The notes under the pieces are model-generated. The model was not told the origin of the DNA. It did no database searches and saw nothing but the letters and a program-made list of their open reading frames with translations. Shown piece after piece: positions 13,400-21,071 of a stretch of 42,544 nucleotides of DNA. Position 1 is the stretch's first letter, and each line of letters opens with the position of its first letter. The stretch is taken from positions 1-42,544 of the IMG/VR virus record IMGVR_UViG_3300012001_000019, one strand, 5' to 3'. Origin of the DNA: a virus. A program made the position numbers and the translations under genes.

Positions 13400-13454
13400 G
13401 CCTTTGTTAGTGTTGGTTATTGCTATATAATAATCAACACTATAGAGAGACTTA
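13400..13454 (+). repeat. Intergenic hairpin family, copy 3
   Basis: GCCTTTGT is followed by a 14-bp stem (13408-13421 with 13429-13442, one G-U), a 7-base loop and then TAGAGAGACTTA. It lies before the packaging genes, next to a weak promoter-like TTGCAA at 13456. Confidence 0.7.
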
Positions 13455-13492
13455 CTTGCAACTATATACACTTCTTTGTTATTCTATAGATA

Positions 13493-13511
13493 CCTACACC
13501 GTAAGGAATGG
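13493..13511 (+). promoter_or_regulatory. Shared 5' motif of small terminase gene
   Basis: CCTACACCGTAAGGAATGG lies exactly 8 bases before ATG 13520. The same motif with one extra C lies 8 bases before the scaffold gene start (17794-17813). In the second copy the ATG inside GGAATGG is out of use, followed within two codons by a stop. That argues for 13520, not 13508, as the terminase start. Confidence 0.55.
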
Positions 13512-13519
13512 TAAACACT

Positions 13520-14194
13520 ATGGATACTAAGCCCCCTGTTAAATTCGATCTATCCTTTACGCCTCTTATAGAATCCTATATAGAAGAGTGTAAAGCTTCC
13601 AAGACTAAGATAACTGTTAAGGGATTTGCTAAGAAAATTGGTTGTGATGTTTATGATTTATGGGCTTGGGCTGATAAGAAGAAGAAAGATGATAAGGGAA
13701 ATGTTACAGATGATTTATCCCGGCCTAAGTTTCATGAAGGATTGACTAAGTTAGATAAGTTAGAGAAAGAAGATACTCCGGAATCGTTTACTACTAAGCA
13801 AGAGTTATTCTGTCTGTTATATGTTACAGATGCAGCTATTTGTGGTAATGCTACTCAATGTTATATTAAGGCTTATGGGTTAGATCAGAGTAATGAGAAG
13901 GACTATCATAATGCTAGAGTTAGTTCTTCCAATTTATTAGCGAATCTTAGCATTAAGGTTCGCATGAACGAGATATTACAGGCTCAAGGGTTTAATAATG
14001 AGTTCATAGATAGTCAATTACTCTACTTAGTTAAGCAAAACGAGGATTTATCTACTAAAAGAGGGGCTATCAATGACTATAACAAACTACAGCAACGTAT
14101 TATAGATAAGATCGACCACACTACCAAAGGAGATAAGATAGTACCGATACTAGGAGGGTCAGCAAGTGCTATATCAAGCGACAACAGCAACTAG
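13520..14194 (+). CDS. terS: Terminase small subunit
   Basis: This 224-residue protein has an N-terminal part resembling a helical DNA-recognition domain (ITVKGFAKKIGCDVYDLWAWADKK). The centre has FTTKQELFCLLYV, GNATQCYIKAY and ARVSSSNLLAN...VRMNEIL, the Terminase_2-type signature (LT.KQ..F...Y, GNATQAY..AY). It recognises phage DNA and presents it to the large subunit. The start at 13520 is chosen from the shared upstream motif. The gene overlaps the large subunit by 29 bases. Confidence 0.85.
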   Translation: MDTKPPVKFDLSFTPLIESYIEECKASKTKITVKGFAKKIGCDVYDLWAWADKKKKDDKGNVTDDLSRPKFHEGLTKLDKLEKEDTPESFTTKQELFCLLYVTDAAICGNATQCYIKAYGLDQSNEKDYHNARVSSSNLLANLSIKVRMNEILQAQGFNNEFIDSQLLYLVKQNEDLSTKRGAINDYNKLQQRIIDKIDHTTKGDKIVPILGGSASAISSDNSN

Positions 14195-15353
14195 AAAAGT
14201 CTTAGGACTTACTAAACGAATTAGAGGTATTTCAGGAGGAACTTCAGCAAGTAAAACTATTTCTATTCTTCTATGGCTCATAGATTATGCTCAATCTCAT
14301 AAGAGTACGGAGTTAATCAGTGTAGTATCTGAGACTATGCCACATCTTCGCAAGGGTGCTATGCGTGACTTTGCTAGTATTATGAAGACACATAACTACT
14401 GGAAGGACTCATGTTGGAACGCTACTAACTCCGTTTATACATTTGAGACCGGGATACAAATGGAGTTCTTTAGTGCAGATCAACCGGACAAAGTAAGAGG
14501 GCCGAGACGTGACATACTCTTTATTAATGAAGCAAATAATGTCAGCTATGAGACCTATACGCAATTAGAAATTCGTACAAGAAAGATTGTGTGGTTAGAC
14601 TGGAATCCGGTATCGGAGTTCTGGTTCTATACTGATGTAAAGGGTGCAAGTGATGTGGACTTTATGATCCTTACCTATAAGGATAATGAAGCCTTAGAGA
14701 AATCTATTATAGACTCTATAGAGTCGCGTAGAAATAATAAAAATTGGTGGCTTGTCTATGGTGAAGGACAACTTGGAGAAGCTGAAGGAAGGATCTATAC
14801 ATCCTGGAAAGAGTTAGACGAATTACCACAGGAAGTAAAACTAGTGAGATACGGCCTAGACTTTGGTTATACAAATGATCCAACAGCAATAGTCGGAGTA
14901 TATAAGTGGAATGATGCAAGAATCTATGATGAGATCATCTATCAGAAGCGATTAAGTAATAAGGACATAGCGGATATCATCTTGAGTCAACCGGAGAAAG
15001 CATTAGTAATCGGGGATAGTTCAGAACCAAAAAGCATAGATGAAATCGCTAGTTATGGAGTTAACATCATCGGAGCTAAGAAAGGTAAGGATAGTATCTT
15101 ACAGGGTATACAATATGTTCAATCGCAGAATGTCTTTATTACTAAGCGAAGTACTAACATTATGAAAGAGTACAGAAATTACTTGTGGATGACTAACCCG
15201 GATGGAAAGATAATCAACGAAGCTCAAGACTTTCTTAATCATACTATGGATGCTATACGCTATGCCGAGGACTACACTAATAGACCTACTATATATAATC
15301 AAACAACAGATGTAGGCGGTATTCAGCCATTTATAGAAGGTATGCTTGCTTAG
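14166..15353 (+). CDS. terL: Terminase large subunit
   Basis: This 395-residue protein has a GTG start set by AGGAGGG seven bases upstream. The ATPase has a Walker A variant GGTSASKT (24-31), Walker B DILFINEA (116-123, with Glu122) and a coupling-type motif near LDWNP. The RNase H-like nuclease carries Asp232 (YGLDFGYTNDPTA), Asp284 (VIGDSSEPKS) and Asp362 (HTMDAIRYA). It pumps DNA into the prohead and cuts concatemers. The length is slightly short but complete for Terminase_3/6-type proteins. Confidence 0.93.
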   Translation: MLYQATTATRKVLGLTKRIRGISGGTSASKTISILLWLIDYAQSHKSTELISVVSETMPHLRKGAMRDFASIMKTHNYWKDSCWNATNSVYTFETGIQMEFFSADQPDKVRGPRRDILFINEANNVSYETYTQLEIRTRKIVWLDWNPVSEFWFYTDVKGASDVDFMILTYKDNEALEKSIIDSIESRRNNKNWWLVYGEGQLGEAEGRIYTSWKELDELPQEVKLVRYGLDFGYTNDPTAIVGVYKWNDARIYDEIIYQKRLSNKDIADIILSQPEKALVIGDSSEPKSIDEIASYGVNIIGAKKGKDSILQGIQYVQSQNVFITKRSTNIMKEYRNYLWMTNPDGKIINEAQDFLNHTMDAIRYAEDYTNRPTIYNQTTDVGGIQPFIEGMLA

Positions 15354-15360
15354 CCTAGAG

Positions 15361-15390
15361 TTGCAATAATATAGTATAGTGTTGTAGTGT
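15361..15390 (+). promoter_or_regulatory. Leaderless-geometry promoter of portal gene
   Basis: TTGCAA (15361-15366), N18, TAGTGT (15385-15390) and N6 lead to ATG 15397. The hexamers are imperfect, but the spacing is the same as at the other SD-less genes. Confidence 0.4.
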
Positions 15391-15396
15391 TGAACT

Positions 15397-17199
15397 ATGC
15401 CCGATCAGTTACAAGTTATAGCCCCCGATCCTGAACTCCTCATGTTGCAGCATAACTCTATGGAACAACATGACTATAGATATAGACGTGATAACGACTG
15501 GATTGAGAACTATACATTATCTAGAGATAAGATCATTACTAATCGCTTGACTCAACGACAGACAGTTAACCTTCCCGTAATGAAGACAGTACTAAGAACT
15601 CTTATTAAGGATGTTGATGATATGCCGGTAGTCTATCTTCAGAACTTAGATAACAATAAAGAAGCCGAGATCATTAAGAACGAATACTGGAAGTTTGTCG
15701 GAGATGAGATGCACAGTAAGTTTGTGTTACAGGATATTATAGATAAACGTCAGATCTTCGGGTTTGGTAGATCCTACGGTCAATGGCAAATTATAGATGG
15801 TATGCCGGTATTTAACATCATGGATAGTCGTGATATCTGGGTGCCTCGTTATAATGATCCTACGAATATAGATAACAATAGATCTATGATTCATGGTCAT
15901 ATCTTCGTGCCTCTGGAAGTAGTAGCAAATAACCCGCAATATGATAGGACAGCAGTACGGGATTTAGCTACCTGGTATCAATCGAAAGATGGACTAGTTA
16001 GGTTAGCAGATAATCAAGGCAAGCTAATAGAGAAAGAAAGATTACTTGCTAATATGGGCGATATGAATGTGCAGAGTCCTATTCTTGGCGAGACCTGGGT
16101 TGAGCTAGAGCAACAACTAGTTTATAGGAAGATGCCCGGAGATAGTAAAGAACGTTTATATGTTTATACAGTTGCAGAGAATATGAAGATATTAGGGCGT
16201 AAACCTTTAGCAGATATTATCGGAGGTACTAAGGATAACTTTTGGGATAATCATTTCCCTTATGACTCTTGGGCTGATGAACCTGAAAAGCAAGACTGGT
16301 ATAGCGATAGTATTGCCGATATCGTCAGACCTACGGCAAGAGTAGTAAATGTCTGGTGGTCTCAGTTAGTAGAGAATCGCACCATGCGATCATTTGGAAT
16401 GAACCTTTATAACTCCGGTATAGAAGGCTGGCAGCCACAAACATGGGAAGCTAAGCCGTGGGGTTGGTATGGTGTACCACTTCCACAGGGAAAAACACTT
16501 GATGAAGTTTATAAGCAAATAGAGATTCCGGGATTAGGTGATTCACTTAATGAAATGAACTTTGCTATCAGTATGATAGAGAAAGCAACCGGAGCAACCG
16601 CAACAAGTCAAGGCGCACAACAGGACAGACAAGTAACACTTGGTGAAGTTCAACTTGCATTAGGTGAAGCAAAAGAACGTATCAAGGGTATGTCTAAGTT
16701 CTATACCCAGGTCTGGATTGAAAGAGCATACAAGTTTTGTAAGTTATTAGAAGCAGCACCCGACAAGATAGATGCAGTAACACTCTTTAAGAAGGGTAAG
16801 ACATCTGACTCAATGTATTCAAGAGATGTAACCCCTGAAGATTGGAAAGCTAAGCTAGGTTACTCTGTTAAGGTATGGAGTCAAGAAGATAAGAACGATC
16901 AAGATACTAAGAGTATAGAGAAAGCGTCAGCTATTAAGCAGAATATGCCGGATAATCCTATCGTGGATATGGTATTTAAACGTAAGCTTCTAGAATTTGG
17001 AGACTATTCACCGGATGAAGTAAGTGAAGCTATGAACTATGAACAACAAAAACAAAATGCTATGGTCAATGGTATGGGTAATCCTATGGCTCAAGGCGTT
17101 CAGCCGGGTCAACAAATGGTACCACAGGCACAAATTGCCCCACCTGTACCACCTAAACCTATGCAAATTAGTCCGGCAAGTGTTGGAGGTCAGCAATGA
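15397..17199 (+). CDS. Portal protein
   Basis: This 600-residue protein follows the terminase, and its length and content fit a podovirus portal. An N-terminal region has many charged helices (YRYRRDNDWIENYTLSRDKI). The clip/stem-like middle includes FGFGRSYGQWQIIDGMPVFNIMDSRDIW, and a C-terminal long helix has ATSQGAQQDRQVTLGEVQLALGEAKERI. The end is Gln/Pro/Met-rich. The portal forms the dodecameric DNA gate at one capsid vertex. There is no SD; the start context is GAACT-ATG. Confidence 0.85.
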   Translation: MPDQLQVIAPDPELLMLQHNSMEQHDYRYRRDNDWIENYTLSRDKIITNRLTQRQTVNLPVMKTVLRTLIKDVDDMPVVYLQNLDNNKEAEIIKNEYWKFVGDEMHSKFVLQDIIDKRQIFGFGRSYGQWQIIDGMPVFNIMDSRDIWVPRYNDPTNIDNNRSMIHGHIFVPLEVVANNPQYDRTAVRDLATWYQSKDGLVRLADNQGKLIEKERLLANMGDMNVQSPILGETWVELEQQLVYRKMPGDSKERLYVYTVAENMKILGRKPLADIIGGTKDNFWDNHFPYDSWADEPEKQDWYSDSIADIVRPTARVVNVWWSQLVENRTMRSFGMNLYNSGIEGWQPQTWEAKPWGWYGVPLPQGKTLDEVYKQIEIPGLGDSLNEMNFAISMIEKATGATATSQGAQQDRQVTLGEVQLALGEAKERIKGMSKFYTQVWIERAYKFCKLLEAAPDKIDAVTLFKKGKTSDSMYSRDVTPEDWKAKLGYSVKVWSQEDKNDQDTKSIEKASAIKQNMPDNPIVDMVFKRKLLEFGDYSPDEVSEAMNYEQQKQNAMVNGMGNPMAQGVQPGQQMVPQAQIAPPVPPKPMQISPASVGGQQ

Positions 17200-17510
17200 C
17201 AGGGGATAGACTACTCGAAGCGTTAGGTTATAAGTATGAAGAACTCAACGCAGTTGAAAGAGAGACCTATCTATCTATGGCTCAAGCAGTTCAAGAATCT
17301 GTCCTTACTATAGAGAAGATAAGAGATTCTATTACATCTATGCGGGCTTCAGTTGAACAAGAATTAACTACTTATGATCTAGGCAGTAAGCAAGATATGT
17401 TCTTGAAAGCTAGACTTCGCAACTATATGTTATTAGAAGGAATGTTACAAAGTCCGGAGAAAGCTAGACAAGCATTAGAGCAAGCTCTAGGAAATCTTAA
17501 GAAGAAGTAA
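17196..17510 (+). CDS. Helical head-associated protein after portal
   Basis: This 104-residue protein has an ATGA overlap with the portal stop and GGAGGT upstream. It is all-helical (LLEALGYKYEELNAVERETYL, IRDSITSMRASVEQEL, LKARLRNYMLLEGML). Proteins of this length and pattern commonly follow portals in related-looking phages, with no known role. It may be a portal-bound or scaffold accessory protein. Confidence 0.6.
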   Translation: MTGDRLLEALGYKYEELNAVERETYLSMAQAVQESVLTIEKIRDSITSMRASVEQELTTYDLGSKQDMFLKARLRNYMLLEGMLQSPEKARQALEQALGNLKKK

Positions 17511-17512
17511 AC

Positions 17513-17542
17513 TTGACAAGTAATAGACTAGCCAACTAACAT
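17513..17542 (+). promoter_or_regulatory. Leaderless-geometry promoter
   Basis: TTGACA (17513-17518), N18, TAACAT (17537-17542) and N6 lead to ATG 17549. There is no Shine-Dalgarno sequence. Confidence 0.6.
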
Positions 17543-17548
17543 AACTGT

Positions 17549-17788
17549 ATGGACGAACAGACAACAAACGAATTTAATAGAATCCTCAGTAAGCCTATTG
17601 GTGAACTAACTCCGGAAGATAAAGGCTTTCTTCAAGCAAGACAATCCTATATGGGTCGTAAGACTAAAGAACAATATAAAGAAGTATTAGGTGAAAAGAT
17701 TATTATAGATAAACCAGAGGAACAAGTAGCAGATACTAACCCTTTTCCCTCATCACCTGATGATGGTCAAGATGAAATAGAAGAATAA
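17549..17788 (+). CDS. Small acidic protein in head cluster
   Basis: This 79-residue protein has a helical N-terminus (FNRILSKPIGELTPEDKGFLQARQSYM) and a Pro/Asp/Glu-rich tail (ending DDGQDEIEE). It lies between the portal-associated gene and the scaffold candidate, probably morphogenesis-related. Its start is set by the promoter geometry. Confidence 0.55.
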   Translation: MDEQTTNEFNRILSKPIGELTPEDKGFLQARQSYMGRKTKEQYKEVLGEKIIIDKPEEQVADTNPFPSSPDDGQDEIEE

Positions 17789-17793
17789 GGAAT

Positions 17794-17813
17794 CCTACAC
17801 CCGTAAGGAATGG
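17794..17813 (+). promoter_or_regulatory. Shared 5' motif of scaffold gene
   Basis: CCTACACCCGTAAGGAATGG lies exactly 8 bases before ATG 17822. It is the second copy of the motif at the small terminase gene (13493-13511). Confidence 0.55.
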
Positions 17814-17821
17814 ATTAAACT

Positions 17822-18628
17822 ATGCCAGATGACCATCACTTAACCAGAGAAGAATTAGAAGCACAACTCAAACAAACTTCAGAAGCCCTCGAAGTAATGG
17901 AAGATAAAGAAGAACCTGAAGAGAAAGTAGTAGATGAACCCTCACAGCCTCAAGAAGAAGAATCCCAAGAACAGGAAGTAGTAGATGAACCAGTTGAAGA
18001 GGAAGAAATAGTCGAAGAGGAAGAGAAAGTTACACCAGTTGATACTAAAGAAGAACGGGCAATAGATGAAGTACAGAAGCTTAATGAAGATAAGAAGAAG
18101 ATTAATAGTGCCTTTATTGAGGCTAATAATCTACCGGAACCTACAGATCAAGAGTTAAAGAGTGAGTATACAGACTGGGAGTTAATGTCTGATACTGAAA
18201 AGCGACTAGCTAAAGATAATCTAGCTAATAGAAGACGCTTTGAGGTATTGGCTAAAGCAGATGAACAAAGAGTAGTAGTAGAAGAATGGAATGATAAGGT
18301 AGACGAGTTTATAGATAATCCTAAAACACTTAATCATAATCCGGAACTAGAAGGTAAGCAAACACAATTCAAAGAGTATGCAAAAGATAAGACTAGACGT
18401 ATGCAATCTATGGATCTAATTCTTAAATCTTTTCTCTATGATGTCAGTAAGTCACAAGTAAAGCATACCGGTAAGATGCTAGAGACTGGACAAGGCGGGG
18501 ATAAGAAGATAATGAAGCCAAGAGATGATAAGATTAGTGTTCAAGAATCTGTAAGGATTAGAAATAGTGATTATAATGAATATGTTAGACTTCTAAAGGC
18601 CGGTAAAATTAGAACTGAAATTGAGTAG
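17822..18628 (+). CDS. Probable scaffolding protein
   Basis: In this 268-residue protein, the first 80 residues are extremely Glu-rich and low-complexity (EDKEEPEEKVVDEPSQPQEEE...). They are followed by charged helices (EWNDKVDEFIDNPKTLNHNP, QFKEYAKDKTRRMQSMDLI) and a basic C-terminus (RIRNSDYNEYVRLLKAGKIR). An acidic N-terminus, helical body, basic tail and a position directly upstream of the coat gene are typical of scaffolds, which use a basic tail to bind coat protein. The gene runs tail to tail into the minus-strand HNH gene with a 20-base overlap. Confidence 0.7.
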   Translation: MPDDHHLTREELEAQLKQTSEALEVMEDKEEPEEKVVDEPSQPQEEESQEQEVVDEPVEEEEIVEEEEKVTPVDTKEERAIDEVQKLNEDKKKINSAFIEANNLPEPTDQELKSEYTDWELMSDTEKRLAKDNLANRRRFEVLAKADEQRVVVEEWNDKVDEFIDNPKTLNHNPELEGKQTQFKEYAKDKTRRMQSMDLILKSFLYDVSKSQVKHTGKMLETGQGGDKKIMKPRDDKISVQESVRIRNSDYNEYVRLLKAGKIRTEIE

Positions 18629-18935
18629 GCTTATTCTTCATTCGCTTCTTCGTATTCTTAATACAGAAATCACATAAGGCTATGAGGTTACGAGGGGATG
18701 TATTATCTACGTTACCATCTATATAATGGATATCTGTTATACCTTTATATAAACACATAGTACAAATACCACGATTTACTAATATGCTAGGCAGTAGATA
18801 GTTATCTTTATTATCTCCATGAACAATGATCCTTGCTCTTTCCCTACTTAAGCCATAAAGCCTACCTAGTTCAGCAAAAGAATATCTATCCTCATTGAAT
18901 AACCTACTCATTTGCTTCTTTTCTCGATCAGTCAC
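18609..18935 (-). CDS. HTH-HNH protein, probable homing endonuclease (only minus-strand gene)
   Basis: This 108-residue protein has a GTG start. Residues 10-40 form a sigma-region-4-like helix-turn-helix (RYSFAELGRLYGLSRERARII). The C-terminal part is HNH-like: CTMC, then IHYIDGNVDNTSPRNLIALCDFC with two Cys pairs and the H..D..N pattern. It sits on the opposite strand between scaffold and coat genes with its own promoter, as expected for a selfish insertion. Confidence 0.75.
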   Translation of the reverse strand: MTDREKKQMSRLFNEDRYSFAELGRLYGLSRERARIIVHGDNKDNYLLPSILVNRGICTMCLYKGITDIHYIDGNVDNTSPRNLIALCDFCIKNTKKRMKNKPTQFQF

Positions 18936-18941
18936 TATATC

Positions 18942-18971
18942 ATTCTATAAACTACTATTATCACTTGTCAA
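18942..18971 (-). promoter_or_regulatory. Leaderless-geometry promoter on minus strand
   Basis: Read on the minus strand: TTGACA (18971-18966), N18, TAGAAT (18947-18942), N6 and the GTG start at 18935. Both hexamers are excellent, and the N18/N6 spacing equals that of the plus-strand examples. Confidence 0.65.
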
Positions 18972-18993
18972 CACTTAGCTTCAAACAAGATTA

Positions 18994-19023
18994 TTGACAC
19001 TATATAAGCTGAGTACATATACT
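18994..19023 (+). promoter_or_regulatory. Major capsid gene promoter
   Basis: TTGACA (18994-18999), N18 and TATACT (19018-19023) predict a start near 19030 and a leader of about 66 bases before ATG 19096. A GAGG sequence in the leader is too far upstream for a normal SD. Confidence 0.65.
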
Positions 19024-19095
19024 GAGTAAGTAATAACAACTACAGAGAAGTTTAAGAAATCTGTAAGAGGAAATTACACAAAACTTTAAACAAAT

Positions 19096-20205
19096 ATGGC
19101 AACACGAGCAACAACAATAGCACAAGGATTTTCTAACAAACTAATGTTAGAAATGTATGATAGAGATTTAACAGACATTATCGCTAACCGCAATTATCAG
19201 GGAGAAATCAACGCAGTAGGTAGTAAACTAAACATTCTTAACTTCGATAGGCTTTCAGAAAAAACCTATGCAAATTCTGCTCTTTCAGCAGATGACCTCA
19301 CAGAAAACAACGCTACATTAGTTATTGACCAGTACAAATCATTCTATTGGAAAGAAAAAGATCTTGCTAACTGGCTCTCATATATCAAAGATCCACACCC
19401 TACTATCGTTAGCCAGGTTGCTAATGAACGTAACAAGAATAAAGAAACCTTCTTACTTGGCTTCTATGGAGACGTAGCAGCAGGGAATAGAGTTGGTACA
19501 GACTACACGACTGGTACAGTTACAGTAGATGTTACAACAGGAGCAGTAACAGGATCAGGAACTACATTTACTTCAGCTATGGTTGGTAAGGGCTTCAAAG
19601 CAACTGGTCATACTAAGTGGTACAGAGTAAAGACGTATACTGATGCAACTACAATAGTCATTGAAGATGATAAAGATGATGCAACTTCAGCTTACACAGG
19701 AGGAGCTATTGCAGCAGGAGCAAGTTACACAATCGAAGCAGCTACAGTCGTATCAATTACTACTACTAACTTACTCCAATATGTCGCTTCACTTAGACTT
19801 AAGTTAGATCAGGCTGAAAAGTTCAGTCATTCATCTGTACCGGATACTGACCGTGTACTCGTAGTTCCACCAGAGTTTATGAATACAGTAGTTCGAGCAA
19901 CCGGTATCGCTCTTCATGTACCAGAAGTATATTCACAGCTTATTCAAAAGGGATACGTTGGAGACTTGCTAGGCTTCCATGTCTATGTATCTAATAGACT
20001 TACCGGAGATAATACTAACGGCTATCACTGTTTAGCAGTTCAAAAGAACTGGATCACTATGGCAGAAAAAGTAATTGATGCTCGTATGGAAGAAGATATT
20101 ATCGGAGACTTCGGAACGGCCTATAAGGATTTGTTCGTCTATGGGGCTAAAGTAACTGATTCCAGACGCCACTATGCAGCAGAAGGATTCTTTACCTTCG
20201 CCTAA
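19096..20205 (+). CDS. Major capsid protein with inserted beta domain
   Basis: This 369-residue protein follows the scaffold. The body (LMLEMYDRDLTDIIANRNYQG, FYWKEKDLANWLSYI, VLVVPPEFMNTVVRATG, LGFHVYVSNRL, KDLFVYGAKVTD) reads as an HK97-fold coat. Residues about 137-215 are a Thr/Gly-rich insert (VTVDVTTGAVTGSGTTFTSA, then AYTGGAIAAGASYTI). That insert resembles a beta module more usual in tail fibres and is probably displayed on the capsid surface. The gene ends at a terminator and has its own strong promoter. Confidence 0.85.
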   Translation: MATRATTIAQGFSNKLMLEMYDRDLTDIIANRNYQGEINAVGSKLNILNFDRLSEKTYANSALSADDLTENNATLVIDQYKSFYWKEKDLANWLSYIKDPHPTIVSQVANERNKNKETFLLGFYGDVAAGNRVGTDYTTGTVTVDVTTGAVTGSGTTFTSAMVGKGFKATGHTKWYRVKTYTDATTIVIEDDKDDATSAYTGGAIAAGASYTIEAATVVSITTTNLLQYVASLRLKLDQAEKFSHSSVPDTDRVLVVPPEFMNTVVRATGIALHVPEVYSQLIQKGYVGDLLGFHVYVSNRLTGDNTNGYHCLAVQKNWITMAEKVIDARMEEDIIGDFGTAYKDLFVYGAKVTDSRRHYAAEGFFTFA

Positions 20206-20225
20206 AGAGATAGGAAACATTAATT

Positions 20226-20294
20226 AAAGCCTAAAGCTTTAGAACCTAAAGTTTAATATAAGCAGTAGGTTTTAAAGAAAGAGGGCTTTTTTTT
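20226..20294 (+). terminator. Terminator whose U-tract touches the next start codon
   Basis: AAAGCCT (20226-20232) pairs with AGGGCTTT (20282-20289). Inside lie the palindrome CTAAAGCTTTAG and a 6-bp AACCTA/TAGGTT hairpin, and eight T occupy 20287-20294. The next ATG begins at 20295. The 3' arm includes AAAGAGGG, the only SD-like sequence of the downstream gene. Confidence 0.65.
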
Positions 20295-21032
20295 ATGGCA
20301 TCATTTGAAATCAAATCACAGCTACCAATAGAGACACAGAAAGAGATAGATAGAGTTAATGCTTTACCTAGTGTATCCCGTAATAATTCAGAAGTTGCAT
20401 TTTTAGCAGCACTATCTATCTACGTTAATAATAGAGTACTTCGTTACGATACATTAGGGTATGTTACAGCACAAAATCCCGCACCACTTAATACAACTGA
20501 TCTCATCTTAGAAGCTGAAGGGGATACATTACCTACAAGTTATTCAGGATTTAAACTAGGAGCTTTCTTCTGGTTATCATCTAAGACAGTAGGGCGTAAT
20601 CTCTATATTAATGTAGGTACAACTAGTTCGGCTTTATGGCAGTTAGCTAATACAACCGCCGTATCATCTGTATCACCTTCAGCTTCACAGAGTCCTAGTG
20701 CTTCTGTCAGTCCTTCTGCGTCAGTATCACCAAGTAGTTCATCTTCTGCTTCACAATCACCTTCTGTTAGTATGAGTTTGAGCGTATCGCCTTCAGCTTC
20801 AGCTAGTTCTTCACAAAGTCCTAGTGCTTCTGTCAGTCCTAGTGGTTCTGTTAGTCCTTCTGCGTCAGTCAGTAGTAGTTCTTCGCCTTCACAATCTCCG
20901 TCTGCATCTATTAGTGCCAGTTCGTCACCTTCAAAGAGTCCTAGTGCTTCACAGAGTCCTTCATCATCTGCATCACCAAGTAGTTCTAATTCACCTTCTA
21001 TGTCTCCAAGTCCTTCCTTTCCCTTTGTTTAG
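20295..21032 (+). CDS. Virion protein with Ser-Pro tail (decoration or head-fibre candidate)
   Basis: This 245-residue protein has about 120 residues of compact domain (FEIKSQLPIETQKEIDRVNALP, FKLGAFFWLSSKT, YINVGTTSSALWQLAN). An uninterrupted Ser/Pro/Ala/Val repeat (units [15 protein letters not shown]) then runs to the C-terminus near FPFV. Position directly after the coat gene suggests a capsid-surface protein whose tail projects outward. The tail has no hydrophobic or cross-linking residues and would be an ideal O-glycosylation substrate for the downstream glycosyltransferases. Confidence 0.65.
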   Translation: MASFEIKSQLPIETQKEIDRVNALPSVSRNNSEVAFLAALSIYVNNRVLRYDTLGYVTAQNPAPLNTTDLILEAEGDTLPTSYSGFKLGAFFWLSSKTVGRNLYINVGTTSSALWQLANTTAVSSVSPSASQSPSASVSPSASVSPSSSSSASQSPSVSMSLSVSPSASASSSQSPSASVSPSGSVSPSASVSSSSSPSQSPSASISASSSPSKSPSASQSPSSSASPSSSNSPSMSPSPSFPFV

Positions 21033-21062
21033 TTGACAGATAATAGCCTAGTCTATTAGCAT
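21033..21062 (+). promoter_or_regulatory. Promoter of the glycan island
   Basis: TTGACA (21033-21038), N18 and TAGCAT (21057-21062) end nine bases before ATG 21072. It shares TTGACA.ATAATAG and TTAGCATGTGTAT with the 23716 promoter. Confidence 0.5.
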
Positions 21063-21071
21063 GTGTATAGT

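Noticed and set aside
13508-13522. ATG 13508 as terminase small subunit start
   Set aside because: It is embedded in a motif shared with the scaffold gene, where the equivalent ATG meets a stop at once; ATG 13520 has the conserved 8-base spacing.
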